Of a DNA stretch of 18,415 nucleotides, positions 6,692-13,725 are shown piece after piece; within the stretch, counting starts at the first letter, position 1, and every line of letters begins with the position of its first letter. Source of the stretch: Dehalococcoidia bacterium UBA6808 (GTDB lineage: Bacteria; Chloroflexota; Dehalococcoidia; GIF9; UBA5629); assembly GCA_002452695.1 (NCBI GenBank), contig DKFA01000013.1, forward strand, positions 1 to 18,415. Reading direction: 5' to 3'. The position numbers were made by a program, and so were the translations under genes. Under the pieces are notes generated by a model that worked only from the letters and a program-made list of their open reading frames with translations, ran no database searches and was not told the DNA's origin.

Positions 6692-7324
6692 ATGAGTACA
6701 GATGACGTTGCCGGGCAGCGTAAAGGCAGCGGGAACAACAAGGCCGCAGACGGGCCGGAATGCGCCGCTGAAGCAGAGAACGGGAGCAGAAAGCGGCCCG
6801 AAATTGAGGTCAGAGAGATGGAGGTGGACGATATCGCTGCGGTCTTTCACCTGGGTGAAAGGGTTTTCACCGCTGAAAAGACCCCCACCCTTTACCGGAC
6901 CTGGGACGAATACGAGGTGGTTTCCATGTTCAATTCGGACGCTGACTACTGCCTGGTGGCGGAGATGGAAGGGAAGATCGTGGGCTTTGCCCTGGGCGAC
7001 GTGGTGGCCAAACGCAAGTCAGCCTGGAAATACGGCTATCTGACCTGGCTGGTGACCGACCCCGACTACCAGAGGCTGGGCATAGCCAGCAAACTCTTTA
7101 ACCTTTTTGCTGATAAGATGACCGAGGAGGGCGTGCGCATTTTCATGATCGATACCGAAGCCGATAATCTGCCGGCGTTGGCTTTTTTCAGAGCCAAGGG
7201 TTTCGGCAACCCGCAGCAGCACATCTATATGACTTACAACCCTGCTGCAAGCGAGCAGCAGAAGGACAGAAAGCGTACTGTCCGCGGTAGGAAGAATGGG
7301 AACGACCACAGACATAACGAATGA
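6692..7324 (+). CDS. GNAT-family N-acetyltransferase
   Basis: Acetyl-CoA-dependent N-acetyltransferase, 210 aa, cytosolic. The catalytic core spans about residues 38-184. It contains the beta4 strand YLTWLVTDPDYQRLGIA (116-132) with the acetyl-CoA pyrophosphate-binding Q/R-x-x-G-x-A motif (QRLGIA), and the motif-B helix NLPALAFFRAKGF (159-171) typical of RimI-like members. Odd are a 35-residue polar, probably disordered N-terminus and a basic, disordered C-terminal tail (about 185-210). The last ten codons overlap the next gene. A strong GGAGG precedes the ATG. The substrate cannot be deduced; the coupling with an M20 hydrolase could mean acetylation and deacylation of an amino-compound, but this is inference. 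Confidence 0.88.
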   Translation: MSTDDVAGQRKGSGNNKAADGPECAAEAENGSRKRPEIEVREMEVDDIAAVFHLGERVFTAEKTPTLYRTWDEYEVVSMFNSDADYCLVAEMEGKIVGFALGDVVAKRKSAWKYGYLTWLVTDPDYQRLGIASKLFNLFADKMTEEGVRIFMIDTEADNLPALAFFRAKGFGNPQQHIYMTYNPAASEQQKDRKRTVRGRKNGNDHRHNE

Positions 7325-8411
7325 AGTCCGTCCCGAACGGCTGAAAAAGCTGCTCAAGGACCTGGTGGACATCTATAGCCCTTCCGGTAAAGAAGAGGAA
7401 GTGCTGCAGTTTTGTGTGGAATACCTGAGCGCCACCGGCCTCAAGGTGGTCAAACAGCCGGTGGACGAGAACCGCTATAACATCGTAGTGCTGCCGCCCA
7501 AGACAGATGAGGTGGACCTGTGCTTTATCGGCCACCTGGATACGGTGTCGGCCCACGACCTGGACGATTTCGGCTTTTACGAAGAGGATGATAAGTCGTT
7601 CGGATTGGGTACCTCGGATATGAAGGCGGGCTGCGCCGCCATGATCGAGGCCTTCCAGGTGCTGTCGGAGCGCAAAGGCCGCTTCCCCTCGGTCGGGATG
7701 GCGCTGGTGGTGGGTGAGGAGGAGGAGAGCGATGGCGCCAAGACGCTGATCAGGGAATATCGCTTCCCATGGGCCGTCGTGGGCGAACCTACCAACATGT
7801 CCCCCTGCCTGGGCCATTACGGATACCTTGAAGTGCTGTTGCGCACGCGCGGCAAGAAAGCCCATTCCTCTATGCCCGAACTGGGGCAGAATGCCATCGA
7901 AAATATGCTCAGGCTGCTGCTGCAGGTGACCAGCTATGCTGCCTCGGCCTCCAGCGGGCTGGTCTATAATATTCGCGAGCTTTCCGGCTTCCCCGGAGGA
8001 TTTGTGGTGCCTGATACCTGCGAAGCATGGCTGGATTTGCACCTGCCGCCCGATTCACGCATGGACGTGCTCAAGGCGGAGCTGGAACAGTTGGTGGAGG
8101 ATGCCGGTAAAAGCATCCCCGGCCTGGACGCCTATATCCGCTTCGAGAATACACATCCCGGCTATAGAATATCGCAGGAAAGACCGCTGGTGCGCAAGCT
8201 GCGCGATGTCTGCAAAAGCATGAAGATACCCTGGGATACTCAGGATTTCCGCAGCCATTCCGATGGTAATGTGCTGTGGGGCGCCGGCGTGGACCCCATC
8301 ATACTCGGACCCGGTCGCCTGGAAACCGCGCACACGCCGGAGGAGTCGGTCAATTTCAGCCAGGTAATCCAGGCCTCGCAGCTTTATCTCAACTTTGCCC
8401 TCTCGCTCTGA
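7296..8411 (+). CDS. M20-family metallo-hydrolase (ArgE/DapE/carboxypeptidase-like)
   Basis: Zinc-dependent amidohydrolase/peptidase, 371 aa, which cleaves an N-acyl or peptide bond. Metal and catalytic residues are all present: His80 and Asp82 (GHLDTV), bridging Asp108 (GTSDMKAG), Glu141/Glu142 (VGEEEESDGA, general base and metal ligand), Glu164 (GEPT), and C-terminal His346 (ETAHTPEE). The dimerisation/lid domain (about 175-285) carries the expected KKAHSSMPELG. The start ATG overlaps the 3' end of the acetyltransferase by 29 bp and has AGGAAG immediately upstream, so translation is probably coupled. No arginine or lysine biosynthesis genes flank it, so whether it is an acetylornithine-, succinyl-diaminopimelate- or dipeptide-type enzyme is undecided. 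It ends convergent to the ABC ATPase. Confidence 0.9.
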   Translation: MGTTTDITNEVRPERLKKLLKDLVDIYSPSGKEEEVLQFCVEYLSATGLKVVKQPVDENRYNIVVLPPKTDEVDLCFIGHLDTVSAHDLDDFGFYEEDDKSFGLGTSDMKAGCAAMIEAFQVLSERKGRFPSVGMALVVGEEEESDGAKTLIREYRFPWAVVGEPTNMSPCLGHYGYLEVLLRTRGKKAHSSMPELGQNAIENMLRLLLQVTSYAASASSGLVYNIRELSGFPGGFVVPDTCEAWLDLHLPPDSRMDVLKAELEQLVEDAGKSIPGLDAYIRFENTHPGYRISQERPLVRKLRDVCKSMKIPWDTQDFRSHSDGNVLWGAGVDPIILGPGRLETAHTPEESVNFSQVIQASQLYLNFALSL

Positions 8412-8499
8412 TCACAGCGCATGACAAAGGTTATTACCTGGTCGTTGTTATATTGATAAGACACGGGGATTCAGAATTTGTTGGGAGCCTGATCGAGAT

Positions 8500-8513
8500 T
8501 GCATCGGGATGCA
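8500..8513. other. Short perfect palindrome between convergent genes
   Basis: TGCATC-GG-GATGCA lies in the 111-bp gap between the convergent M20 and ABC-ATPase genes, ten bases beyond the ATPase stop. The stem is 6 bp and no T-tract follows on either strand. It may be a weak bidirectional terminator or a protein site; nothing else is recognisable in this gap. Confidence 0.25.
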
Positions 8514-8522
8514 GTATGGAAT

Positions 8523-9428
8523 TTATTTTAGCTCCATTTGCTTGTCGTCGTTCATGATATCCAGGTAGATATCCTCCAGCGCTGACTGCCTGATGGCCAG
8601 GTCGATCAGCGCCCAGTTGTTGTCGAGGATCTTGCGCAGCAGGGCTGCCATCTCCTCAATGGCAGGCGTCTTGAAGCAGTAGTTGCCGTCCCTGCGGGGG
8701 TAGTTCAGCTCCTCGGACGTTTTGAAGACGATTTCGAACTCGCGCCGGCCAAGGCTCCTGCGGATGTTCTCCATACTGTCGTAAACCACCAGCCTGCCGC
8801 GCTTGATGATGGCCACGCGGTCGCAGATGTACTCCACGTGGAACAAGTTGTGTGCGCTGAGTATGATAGTCTTGCCTTTCTCCCTGAGCTTTTTCAGGTA
8901 ATCGATAATGAAGAACGAGGTCAGCGGGTCCAGGCCGGAGTTGGGCTCGTCCAGGATCAGCAGGTCGGGGTCGTGTATCAGCGTGCGGGCGATCGATACC
9001 TTGCGCTTCATGCCCTTGGACATCTCGCCGATGAATTTCTTGCCGGCGTTCAGCTTGAGCGAGTCGAGCAACTCCCCACCGCGCCGGGCCGCCTCTTTGC
9101 GCGGTATGCGGTAGATGTCGGCGAAGAAGGCCAGGTATTCGAGGGCGGTCATATTCTCATACAGGGCGTTCTCTTCCGGAAGGTAGCCCAGCCCCCTTTT
9201 CACCTTTAGGCCGTTCTTCTGGATGTCCTCGCCCATGATGGCGATCCTGCCCGAGGTGGGCGCGATAAGCCCGACCGACATCTTAAGCGTGGTGGTCTTC
9301 CCTGCCCCGTTGTGGCCAATGATGCCCACGATCTCTCCGCTATTGACAGCAAGGTCGAGACTGTCGACGGCGGCAAAAGCGCCGTAGTACTTGCTGACCT
9401 TATCCAGGCTGACGATACTTTTTAGCAT
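8523..9428 (-). CDS. ABC-2-type transporter ATPase (NatA/CcmA-like)
   Basis: ATP-hydrolysing subunit of an exporter, 301 aa, which works with the membrane proteins encoded divergently. Motifs: Walker A GHNGAGKTT (38-46); Q-loop variant GYLPEENALYENMT (Glu in place of Gln, seen in this subfamily); signature EMSKGMKRK (MSKGM replaces LSGGQ); Walker B LLILDEP (156-162) with D-loop GLD; H-loop His193 in LSAHN. The last 90 residues are the extra C-terminal domain common in drug/Na+ export ATPases. The ATG at 9428 has only a weak GGCGGA upstream and sits 32 bp from the permease gene on the other strand, so the two halves of the transporter are divergently transcribed from a very short shared region. 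Substrate unknown. Confidence 0.93.
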   Translation of the reverse strand: MLKSIVSLDKVSKYYGAFAAVDSLDLAVNSGEIVGIIGHNGAGKTTTLKMSVGLIAPTSGRIAIMGEDIQKNGLKVKRGLGYLPEENALYENMTALEYLAFFADIYRIPRKEAARRGGELLDSLKLNAGKKFIGEMSKGMKRKVSIARTLIHDPDLLILDEPNSGLDPLTSFFIIDYLKKLREKGKTIILSAHNLFHVEYICDRVAIIKRGRLVVYDSMENIRRSLGRREFEIVFKTSEELNYPRRDGNYCFKTPAIEEMAALLRKILDNNWALIDLAIRQSALEDIYLDIMNDDKQMELK

Positions 9429-9441
9429 ATCCGCCGCATCA

Positions 9442-9449
9442 AGTATAAA
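9442..9449. promoter_or_regulatory. Overlapping divergent -10 elements of the ABC system
   Basis: The 32-bp gap holds AGTATAAA. Read on the minus strand it gives TATACT (9447-9442), 13 bp before the ATPase ATG. On the plus strand it gives TATAAA (9444-9449), 11 bp before the permease ATG. If used, both transcripts would have leaders of only about 5-8 nt. Neither has a convincing -35, and the permease has no Shine-Dalgarno. Confidence 0.3.
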
Positions 9450-9460
9450 ATAGTACGATT

Positions 9461-11278
9461 ATGCGCAACATGCTGATTATAGCAGGTCGTGAGATAATGC
9501 GCCTGCGCACACGTTTCGGCGGCAAGATGATCGCCGCCGTGATCATCCTTCTGGCCGCCGCCGCGATAGTCTCGTTTTTCGTTTACCAGCAGGGCATGAT
9601 ACTGGCGCGTGACTTTTATATTGTGGGCGCCGCACCCTCGGCCCCAGAGCTCAATGATAAGCGTTTCCATGTGATCAGGGCCTCGCCGCAGGACGGCAGC
9701 ATCATGCTGAATAACCGCCGTATCGACATCTACCTGACAGGCGCCGCCATCTTCGCGCGCGAGGACGACCGTTCCCAGTATGCTCTGGGAGCGATCAAGA
9801 CCTACCTGGAGAAGCGGGAGCTGGCCCGCCTGGGCTCGGAGTACCCCCTGGCGCAGGCTTTCCCGCTGAGGGTCGAGGTCAACTACCTCAAGGCGGCTGC
9901 AGGCAGCAAAGTTGCTGCCGTTTCGCTGGCCGATATCGTGGGACAGGCCCAGAAGCTGTCGTCACAGGGCGGACAGCCGGCGGCCGGCGCAACGGTCCAG
10001 GATATTGGAGGGAACAACTCTGCTGTCGGGGGAGTGAAAGACGCTGTCCCGGCCCTGAGCGATGCCGAGGTGGGCAGGCAACTGTCGGCCCTCAGGCAGG
10101 ACCAGTCCGCCCCCCAGTTCAAGGCCGAGTTCGCCAGCAACAAGCAGGTGATCATACCTTCGCTGATGGAACCGCCCATACCGCTGGCCCAGGTCCTGCT
10201 GGCCTTCGCCTACATCCTGCCCATTTTCTTCATCAGCATATTTTTTACCAGCGGTTTTATTGAGGAGAAACTGGCGCGCAAGATCAACGTGCTGCTGGCC
10301 GCCCCGGTTACGCCCTTCCAGGTGATCATCGGCAAGATGCTGCCCTATATCGGCTACTCGTTGCTGGTGGTGGTGCTGATCACGCTGGCGCTGCGCGGCA
10401 ACCTGCTTCTGGCGCTGGCCATCTTCATACCCGTCATCCTCTTCATCTTCGCTGTTTATCTGGGCGTGGCGCTGCAATACCGCAGCTATCGCGACCAGAC
10501 CTTTTTCTCTCTGGTGGCCATAACGGGCATCACGGGCTACCTGATCTTTCCCGCTATGTTCGTGGGCATAAACGACCTGAGCTACGTTTCACCCCTTACG
10601 CTGGCCGTGCAGATGTACCGTGACGTGCCCGTCACGCTCTACCAGTACTTGCTTTCCGCTGTGCCGATGCTGCTGGTCTTCGTGCTGGCCGTGGCTGTCG
10701 GCACACGGGTTTTCAATGAGGAATATCTGCTCAGTTTCCGCCCGCTGCATGTAAAAATACGCGAGGCCATCTTCTTCGCCATGGAAAAAAATCGCCTGGC
10801 ATTATCGGCGGCCATTTTCAGCCTGCTGTTCATATCCGTTGTCTTCATGCTCGAGCTGGGCGTGATCACTGTTTCAATCAACCTCCCCAGGGCGTTGGCG
10901 CTGGGCATCTGCATATTTATCTGTGTCATTATCGAGGAGACGGCCAAATCGCTGACCGTGGCCGTGACCATCGAGCGCAGGCTGGTGAAGAGTTGGCAGC
11001 AGGTTTTATGGCTGGCGGTGATCTCGGCAGCCTTTTTCTTCATTGGGGAAAAGCTGTTGCTGTTCATGTCGTTGCGGGTGATTGCCGAATCGGTCTTCAC
11101 AACAGCGGTTTTCGCCGGCAATCTGCTATGGCTGCCCCTGCTGGTGCACATAGTCAGCACCGTCACCGTCTGCCTGATCACATACAGGACCGGCATCAGA
11201 GGCTACCCGCTGGCTGTGCTGGCCGGCTCCATCATACACGGAATTTATAACCTTTCGCTGCTGGGGGTGTTCCGGTGA
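9461..11278 (+). CDS. ABC-2 permease fused to PrsW-like intramembrane protease domain
   Basis: Membrane protein of 605 aa with two parts. Residues 1-425 are an ABC-2 (NatB-like) permease: TM1 about 23-41, a roughly 200-residue extracytoplasmic region with a Gly/Ala/Gln-rich low-complexity stretch (165-230), then about five TM segments (243-415) with the cytoplasmic coupling segment IEEKLARKINVLLAAPVTP (267-285). Residues 445-605 form a second membrane domain with the pattern of PrsW glutamic proteases: EETAK (Glu492-Glu493, Lys496), FFFIGEK (Glu530), a TM histidine (His563 in LVHIVS) and IIHGIYN (His593, Asn597). These four motifs match the PrsW/CPBP superfamily, so a working protease is plausible. 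The 3' end overlaps the next permease gene by 4 bp. Permease call firm; the protease assignment is from motif pattern. Confidence 0.82.
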   Translation: MRNMLIIAGREIMRLRTRFGGKMIAAVIILLAAAAIVSFFVYQQGMILARDFYIVGAAPSAPELNDKRFHVIRASPQDGSIMLNNRRIDIYLTGAAIFAREDDRSQYALGAIKTYLEKRELARLGSEYPLAQAFPLRVEVNYLKAAAGSKVAAVSLADIVGQAQKLSSQGGQPAAGATVQDIGGNNSAVGGVKDAVPALSDAEVGRQLSALRQDQSAPQFKAEFASNKQVIIPSLMEPPIPLAQVLLAFAYILPIFFISIFFTSGFIEEKLARKINVLLAAPVTPFQVIIGKMLPYIGYSLLVVVLITLALRGNLLLALAIFIPVILFIFAVYLGVALQYRSYRDQTFFSLVAITGITGYLIFPAMFVGINDLSYVSPLTLAVQMYRDVPVTLYQYLLSAVPMLLVFVLAVAVGTRVFNEEYLLSFRPLHVKIREAIFFAMEKNRLALSAAIFSLLFISVVFMLELGVITVSINLPRALALGICIFICVIIEETAKSLTVAVTIERRLVKSWQQVLWLAVISAAFFFIGEKLLLFMSLRVIAESVFTTAVFAGNLLWLPLLVHIVSTVTVCLITYRTGIRGYPLAVLAGSIIHGIYNLSLLGVFR

Positions 11279-12309
11279 AGGGCTTCATCTCCATGGTCCT
11301 GCGCGAGATCAAGGCGCTGCGCAAGGAAAAGACTATCATGTTTGCCATCCTGATGCAGTTTTTCATCGCGTCGTTTTCTTCGGTGATCCTGCTGGGCATC
11401 ATGGTCTATTACGACCCCGGCTCGATTGGCCAGAACGCTCAGGTAATGCTCAACGTCGGGGTGCTGGGCAACTATGACAGCCGTTTCGTCAGCCTGCTGG
11501 AGGAATGCCGCCACAAGGCCGTCCCGTTCAGGGACCCGGCACGCGCCGAGGCCGCTTTTAAGGCGGGCAACCTGGATGCCATCGTGTATATCCCTGAGGA
11601 AGAAAAAGCGCCGCTGGAGATGAAGTTGGTCCTGCCGGACATGGATGCGCAGGCCACGCTGGTGCTGATGCTGCTGAAGGAGCCGATGGAGCGCTACGAG
11701 AACCACCTGCGCCAGCAGGAAGGCGTGTACGCCCGCTACCAGGACATACAGGGCAAGCCGTTCACGACCAACGAGTTCCTCTATACCATCATCATACCTA
11801 TCCTGATGTTCTTCCCCGCTTTCATCGCTGGCAGCATGGTGATAGACTCGATCGCAGAGGAGATCGAGAACAAGACGCTGGATACGCTGCTTTCCACACC
11901 GCTATCTATCAATCACGTGACCTGGTCCAAGATCATCGCCTCGCTGGTAGTGGGGGTGCTGCAGTGCATATTGTGGATCGTGCTGCTGGGCTTCAACGGC
12001 TTCTCCATTCAGAATGCCGGGCTGATCCTGCTGCTGTCGCTGCTGGTGACGGCCAGTGTAGCCATGCTGGCCTTGATCGTGGCGCTGTTCTTCCGGGACA
12101 GGGAAAGGTCCCAGTTCATCTTCTCGCTGGTGATCCTGGTGATGTTCACTGTGAGCTATTTCGTCAATCCTTCGCCCTTTGCGCTGGTAGCCCGGCTGGC
12201 GACCGGCGACCCCTATGTTGGTTTTTCCCAGTTGCTGGCCTATATTGCCGCGGCGGCCGCGCTGGCTATTATTACGCCGCTGTTGACGAGGCGGCTGACA
12301 AGGAGTTGA
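11275..12309 (+). CDS. ABC-2-type permease
   Basis: Second membrane subunit of the exporter, 344 aa. TM1 about residues 22-44, then an extracytoplasmic domain of about 125 residues (46-168), then about five TM segments (170-192, 217-240, 246-272, 280-297, 319-336). The cytoplasmic loop EEIENKTLDTLLSTPLS (195-211) is the typical ABC-2 coupling helix and is analogous to that in the upstream permease, so the two proteins probably form a heterodimer on the ATPase. It starts with GTG at 11275 inside the upstream stop (GTGA overlap), indicating coupled translation. Immediately after the stop codon comes a CCAAAT-type tract. Substrate unknown. Confidence 0.92.
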   Translation: MKGFISMVLREIKALRKEKTIMFAILMQFFIASFSSVILLGIMVYYDPGSIGQNAQVMLNVGVLGNYDSRFVSLLEECRHKAVPFRDPARAEAAFKAGNLDAIVYIPEEEKAPLEMKLVLPDMDAQATLVLMLLKEPMERYENHLRQQEGVYARYQDIQGKPFTTNEFLYTIIIPILMFFPAFIAGSMVIDSIAEEIENKTLDTLLSTPLSINHVTWSKIIASLVVGVLQCILWIVLLGFNGFSIQNAGLILLLSLLVTASVAMLALIVALFFRDRERSQFIFSLVILVMFTVSYFVNPSPFALVARLATGDPYVGFSQLLAYIAAAAALAIITPLLTRRLTRS

Positions 12310-12598
12310 AAAAATTCCAAATTCCAATATCTATCTTAACTCATATTGCCGTTGTTGCATGCTCCGCAGGGACGCGGCAATCCCGTTGATTATCGGCGGC
12401 AACCCACTACGAGCATGAGCGGACGTGACGTTGATTTGCCGATCGCTTCGCGATTCTCGGTCCACAATGTATCATCCGGAGCGTGTCCGAAGGTATGCCC
12501 CTGCACAAAATCTTGTAGGGACGATAATTCAGTCCCGTCCCCGGCGTTGTGAGTATCGACACGATCGGAACCCGCTATGCCCTGCTGATTAACGTATT
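12310..12598. other. Gene-free stretch between permease operon and ArsA-like gene
   Basis: I find no convincing ORF or RNA gene in these 289 bases. The left edge holds AATTCCAAATTCCAATATC (12313-12331), and the right edge meets the inverse-oriented CCAAAT tract of the ArsA-like gene, so the stretch has loosely inverted ends. Inside are ATTGCCG/CGGCAAT arms (12345-12351 and 12375-12381, 23-base loop), a small ATCGC-TTC-GCGAT hairpin near 12440, and GGGACG/CGTCCC around 12518-12541. No target-site duplication is obvious, and none of the hairpins has a T-tract. Confidence 0.5.
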
Positions 12599-13552
12599 TT
12601 ATTTTGAATTTGTTTGGAACTTGGGATTTGGGCATTTGGTATTTGGATTTTCACCATTGCCATATAATACATCGGCTACTTCCCTGATCCTGTCGATTCC
12701 TTTTATCTCGCGGGGGAACATGGGGATGCTGGTGATATTAAGACCGCTGTAGCGTTCCCTGATTGTTTCCAGGTAGGCTTGCTGCTGCAGGGATCGCTCG
12801 TGCAGGAAGTCCGAACCGTCGTCCCCGGCCAGGTTGTTGACGATCAACCGGCTGACCTTGAAACCGTATTTATTCATCTCCGCAAGTATGCCGTTGAGCT
12901 GGTTGACGGCCAGCGCCTCGGCGATGGCTACGATGTTGAAGTCCACCCCGCTGCGCAGGAACTCCATGTCGACGGCAGAAAGGGCCTCCCAGCGTTTGAT
13001 GATCTCCAGGATGGACTCCCGGGTGCCCGCGCCTGCTTTGACGCGGGTATAGATGCGGGGCGCCATGCGCAGATGGCTGCTGATCATGGCCGGCGTTGCC
13101 AACAGCGCCAGCGTCTGTCCCAGCGGCGCCGTGTCCCAGATGACAGTATCGTATTTTCTGCTGGAACATGTCTCGCGTATATAGTCGACCAGGAACTCTT
13201 CGGCAAGGCCGGGCAACATGGATGCCATGAAGCCGGTGAACTCGCTGTAGGGCAGATCAACGAAGGCGGAGAATACCTGGTAAACCTCCCTGCCGAAGCG
13301 CTCCTCCCACATCTGGCGGGCCTCCTCTACACCGATTTCATGAAATACAAGGTTACTGCCGACCTGCACCGGGCCTGAACGGGGAGCTATATCAAAGATG
13401 TGCGCCAGCGAAGGTGTCGCATCGGTGGAGACGGCCAGGGTTCGCCGCCCCTGCGAGGCCGAGTGGAGCGCTGCTGCGGCAGCGCAGGTGGTTTTGCCGA
13501 CGCCGCCCTTGCCGGCGAAAACCAGTACGGGGGATAGAGGGTGACTGTGCAC
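12599..13552 (-). CDS. ArsA/Get3-family ATPase, single domain
   Basis: SIMIBI-class P-loop ATPase, 317 aa, cytosolic. Deviant Walker A GKGGVGKTT (14-22) with the signature lysine Lys15; switch I STDATPSLAHIF (42-53), replacing the usual DPAHSL; switch II DTAPLGQTLALL (140-151), matching ArsA DTAPTGHTLRLL. Nucleotide-recognition Asn239-Asn240 lies in RLIVNNLAG. The arsenite-binding cysteine triad of pump ArsA is missing, as is the Get3 CxxC, and no arsB/arsR is near, so arsenite pumping is unlikely. A role in handling membrane proteins or another client is possible. I chose GTG 13552, since the frame upstream (to 13765) overlaps the divergent gene and has no fitting start. The last 17 residues (ENPNTKCPNPKF...) derive from the heptamer tract and are probably not part of the ancestral protein. 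Confidence 0.87.
   Translation of the reverse strand: MHSHPLSPVLVFAGKGGVGKTTCAAAAALHSASQGRRTLAVSTDATPSLAHIFDIAPRSGPVQVGSNLVFHEIGVEEARQMWEERFGREVYQVFSAFVDLPYSEFTGFMASMLPGLAEEFLVDYIRETCSSRKYDTVIWDTAPLGQTLALLATPAMISSHLRMAPRIYTRVKAGAGTRESILEIIKRWEALSAVDMEFLRSGVDFNIVAIAEALAVNQLNGILAEMNKYGFKVSRLIVNNLAGDDGSDFLHERSLQQQAYLETIRERYSGLNITSIPMFPREIKGIDRIREVADVLYGNGENPNTKCPNPKFQTNSK
12601..12652 (-). repeat. Degenerate heptamer tract (CCAAATN) at the 3' end of the ArsA-like gene
   Basis: Read on the minus strand, about seven successive, roughly 7-bp units follow one another (AAAATCC, AAATACC, AAATGCC, CAAATCC, CAAGTTC, CAAACAA and so on). They lie in frame with the ArsA-like gene, encode its last 17 residues and end at its stop. 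The units are clearly related to the tracts at 3416 and 12313. Confidence 0.55.
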
Positions 13553-13636
13553 GCCTAAATTGTAAATAATACCGACGCTAATTGTAAAAGCTGATTTTCC
13601 GAATTGAGCCAGGTTTTTCAGTTGCTTTTCAGCCAA

Positions 13637-13665
13637 TTGACATATTCGTATCGATGGGTTAAAGT
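13637..13665 (+). promoter_or_regulatory. Sigma70 promoter of the DUF2779 gene
   Basis: A perfect -35 TTGACA (13637-13642), 17-bp spacer and -10 TAAAGT (13660-13665, 4/6). The start site would be near 13672, giving a leader of about 50 nt that contains AGGAG (13685-13689) and a possible nine-codon leader ORF. Confidence 0.5.
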
Positions 13666-13695
13666 ATCGTTGACGTACATCAATAGGAGAGTCAT

Positions 13696-13725
13696 GTGAG
13701 TGAGATAAGGGTGATCTGTGAATGA
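13696..13725 (+). other. Possible nine-codon leader ORF before the DUF2779 gene
   Basis: GTG at 13696 is placed six bases behind AGGAG and reads VSEIRVICE before TGA at 13723-13725, which overlaps the ATG of the main gene (ATGA). It could couple translation into the nuclease gene, or the AGGAG may be chance, since GGTGA at 13710-13714 can itself serve the ATG at 13722. Confidence 0.2.

Noticed and set aside
7188..8042. Long (284-codon) open frame antisense to the M20 gene
   Set aside because: It lies wholly opposite a gene with complete catalytic motifs; the translation has no recognisable domain and is explained by codon bias of the true gene.
12345..12381. ATTGCCG/CGGCAAT inverted repeat as terminator of the permease operon
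   Set aside because: The 23-base loop and missing T-tract do not fit an intrinsic terminator.
12601..12652. CCAAAT units as a CRISPR array
   Set aside because: Units are about 7 bp without spacers and too degenerate; no cas genes are present despite the Cas4-like domain nearby.
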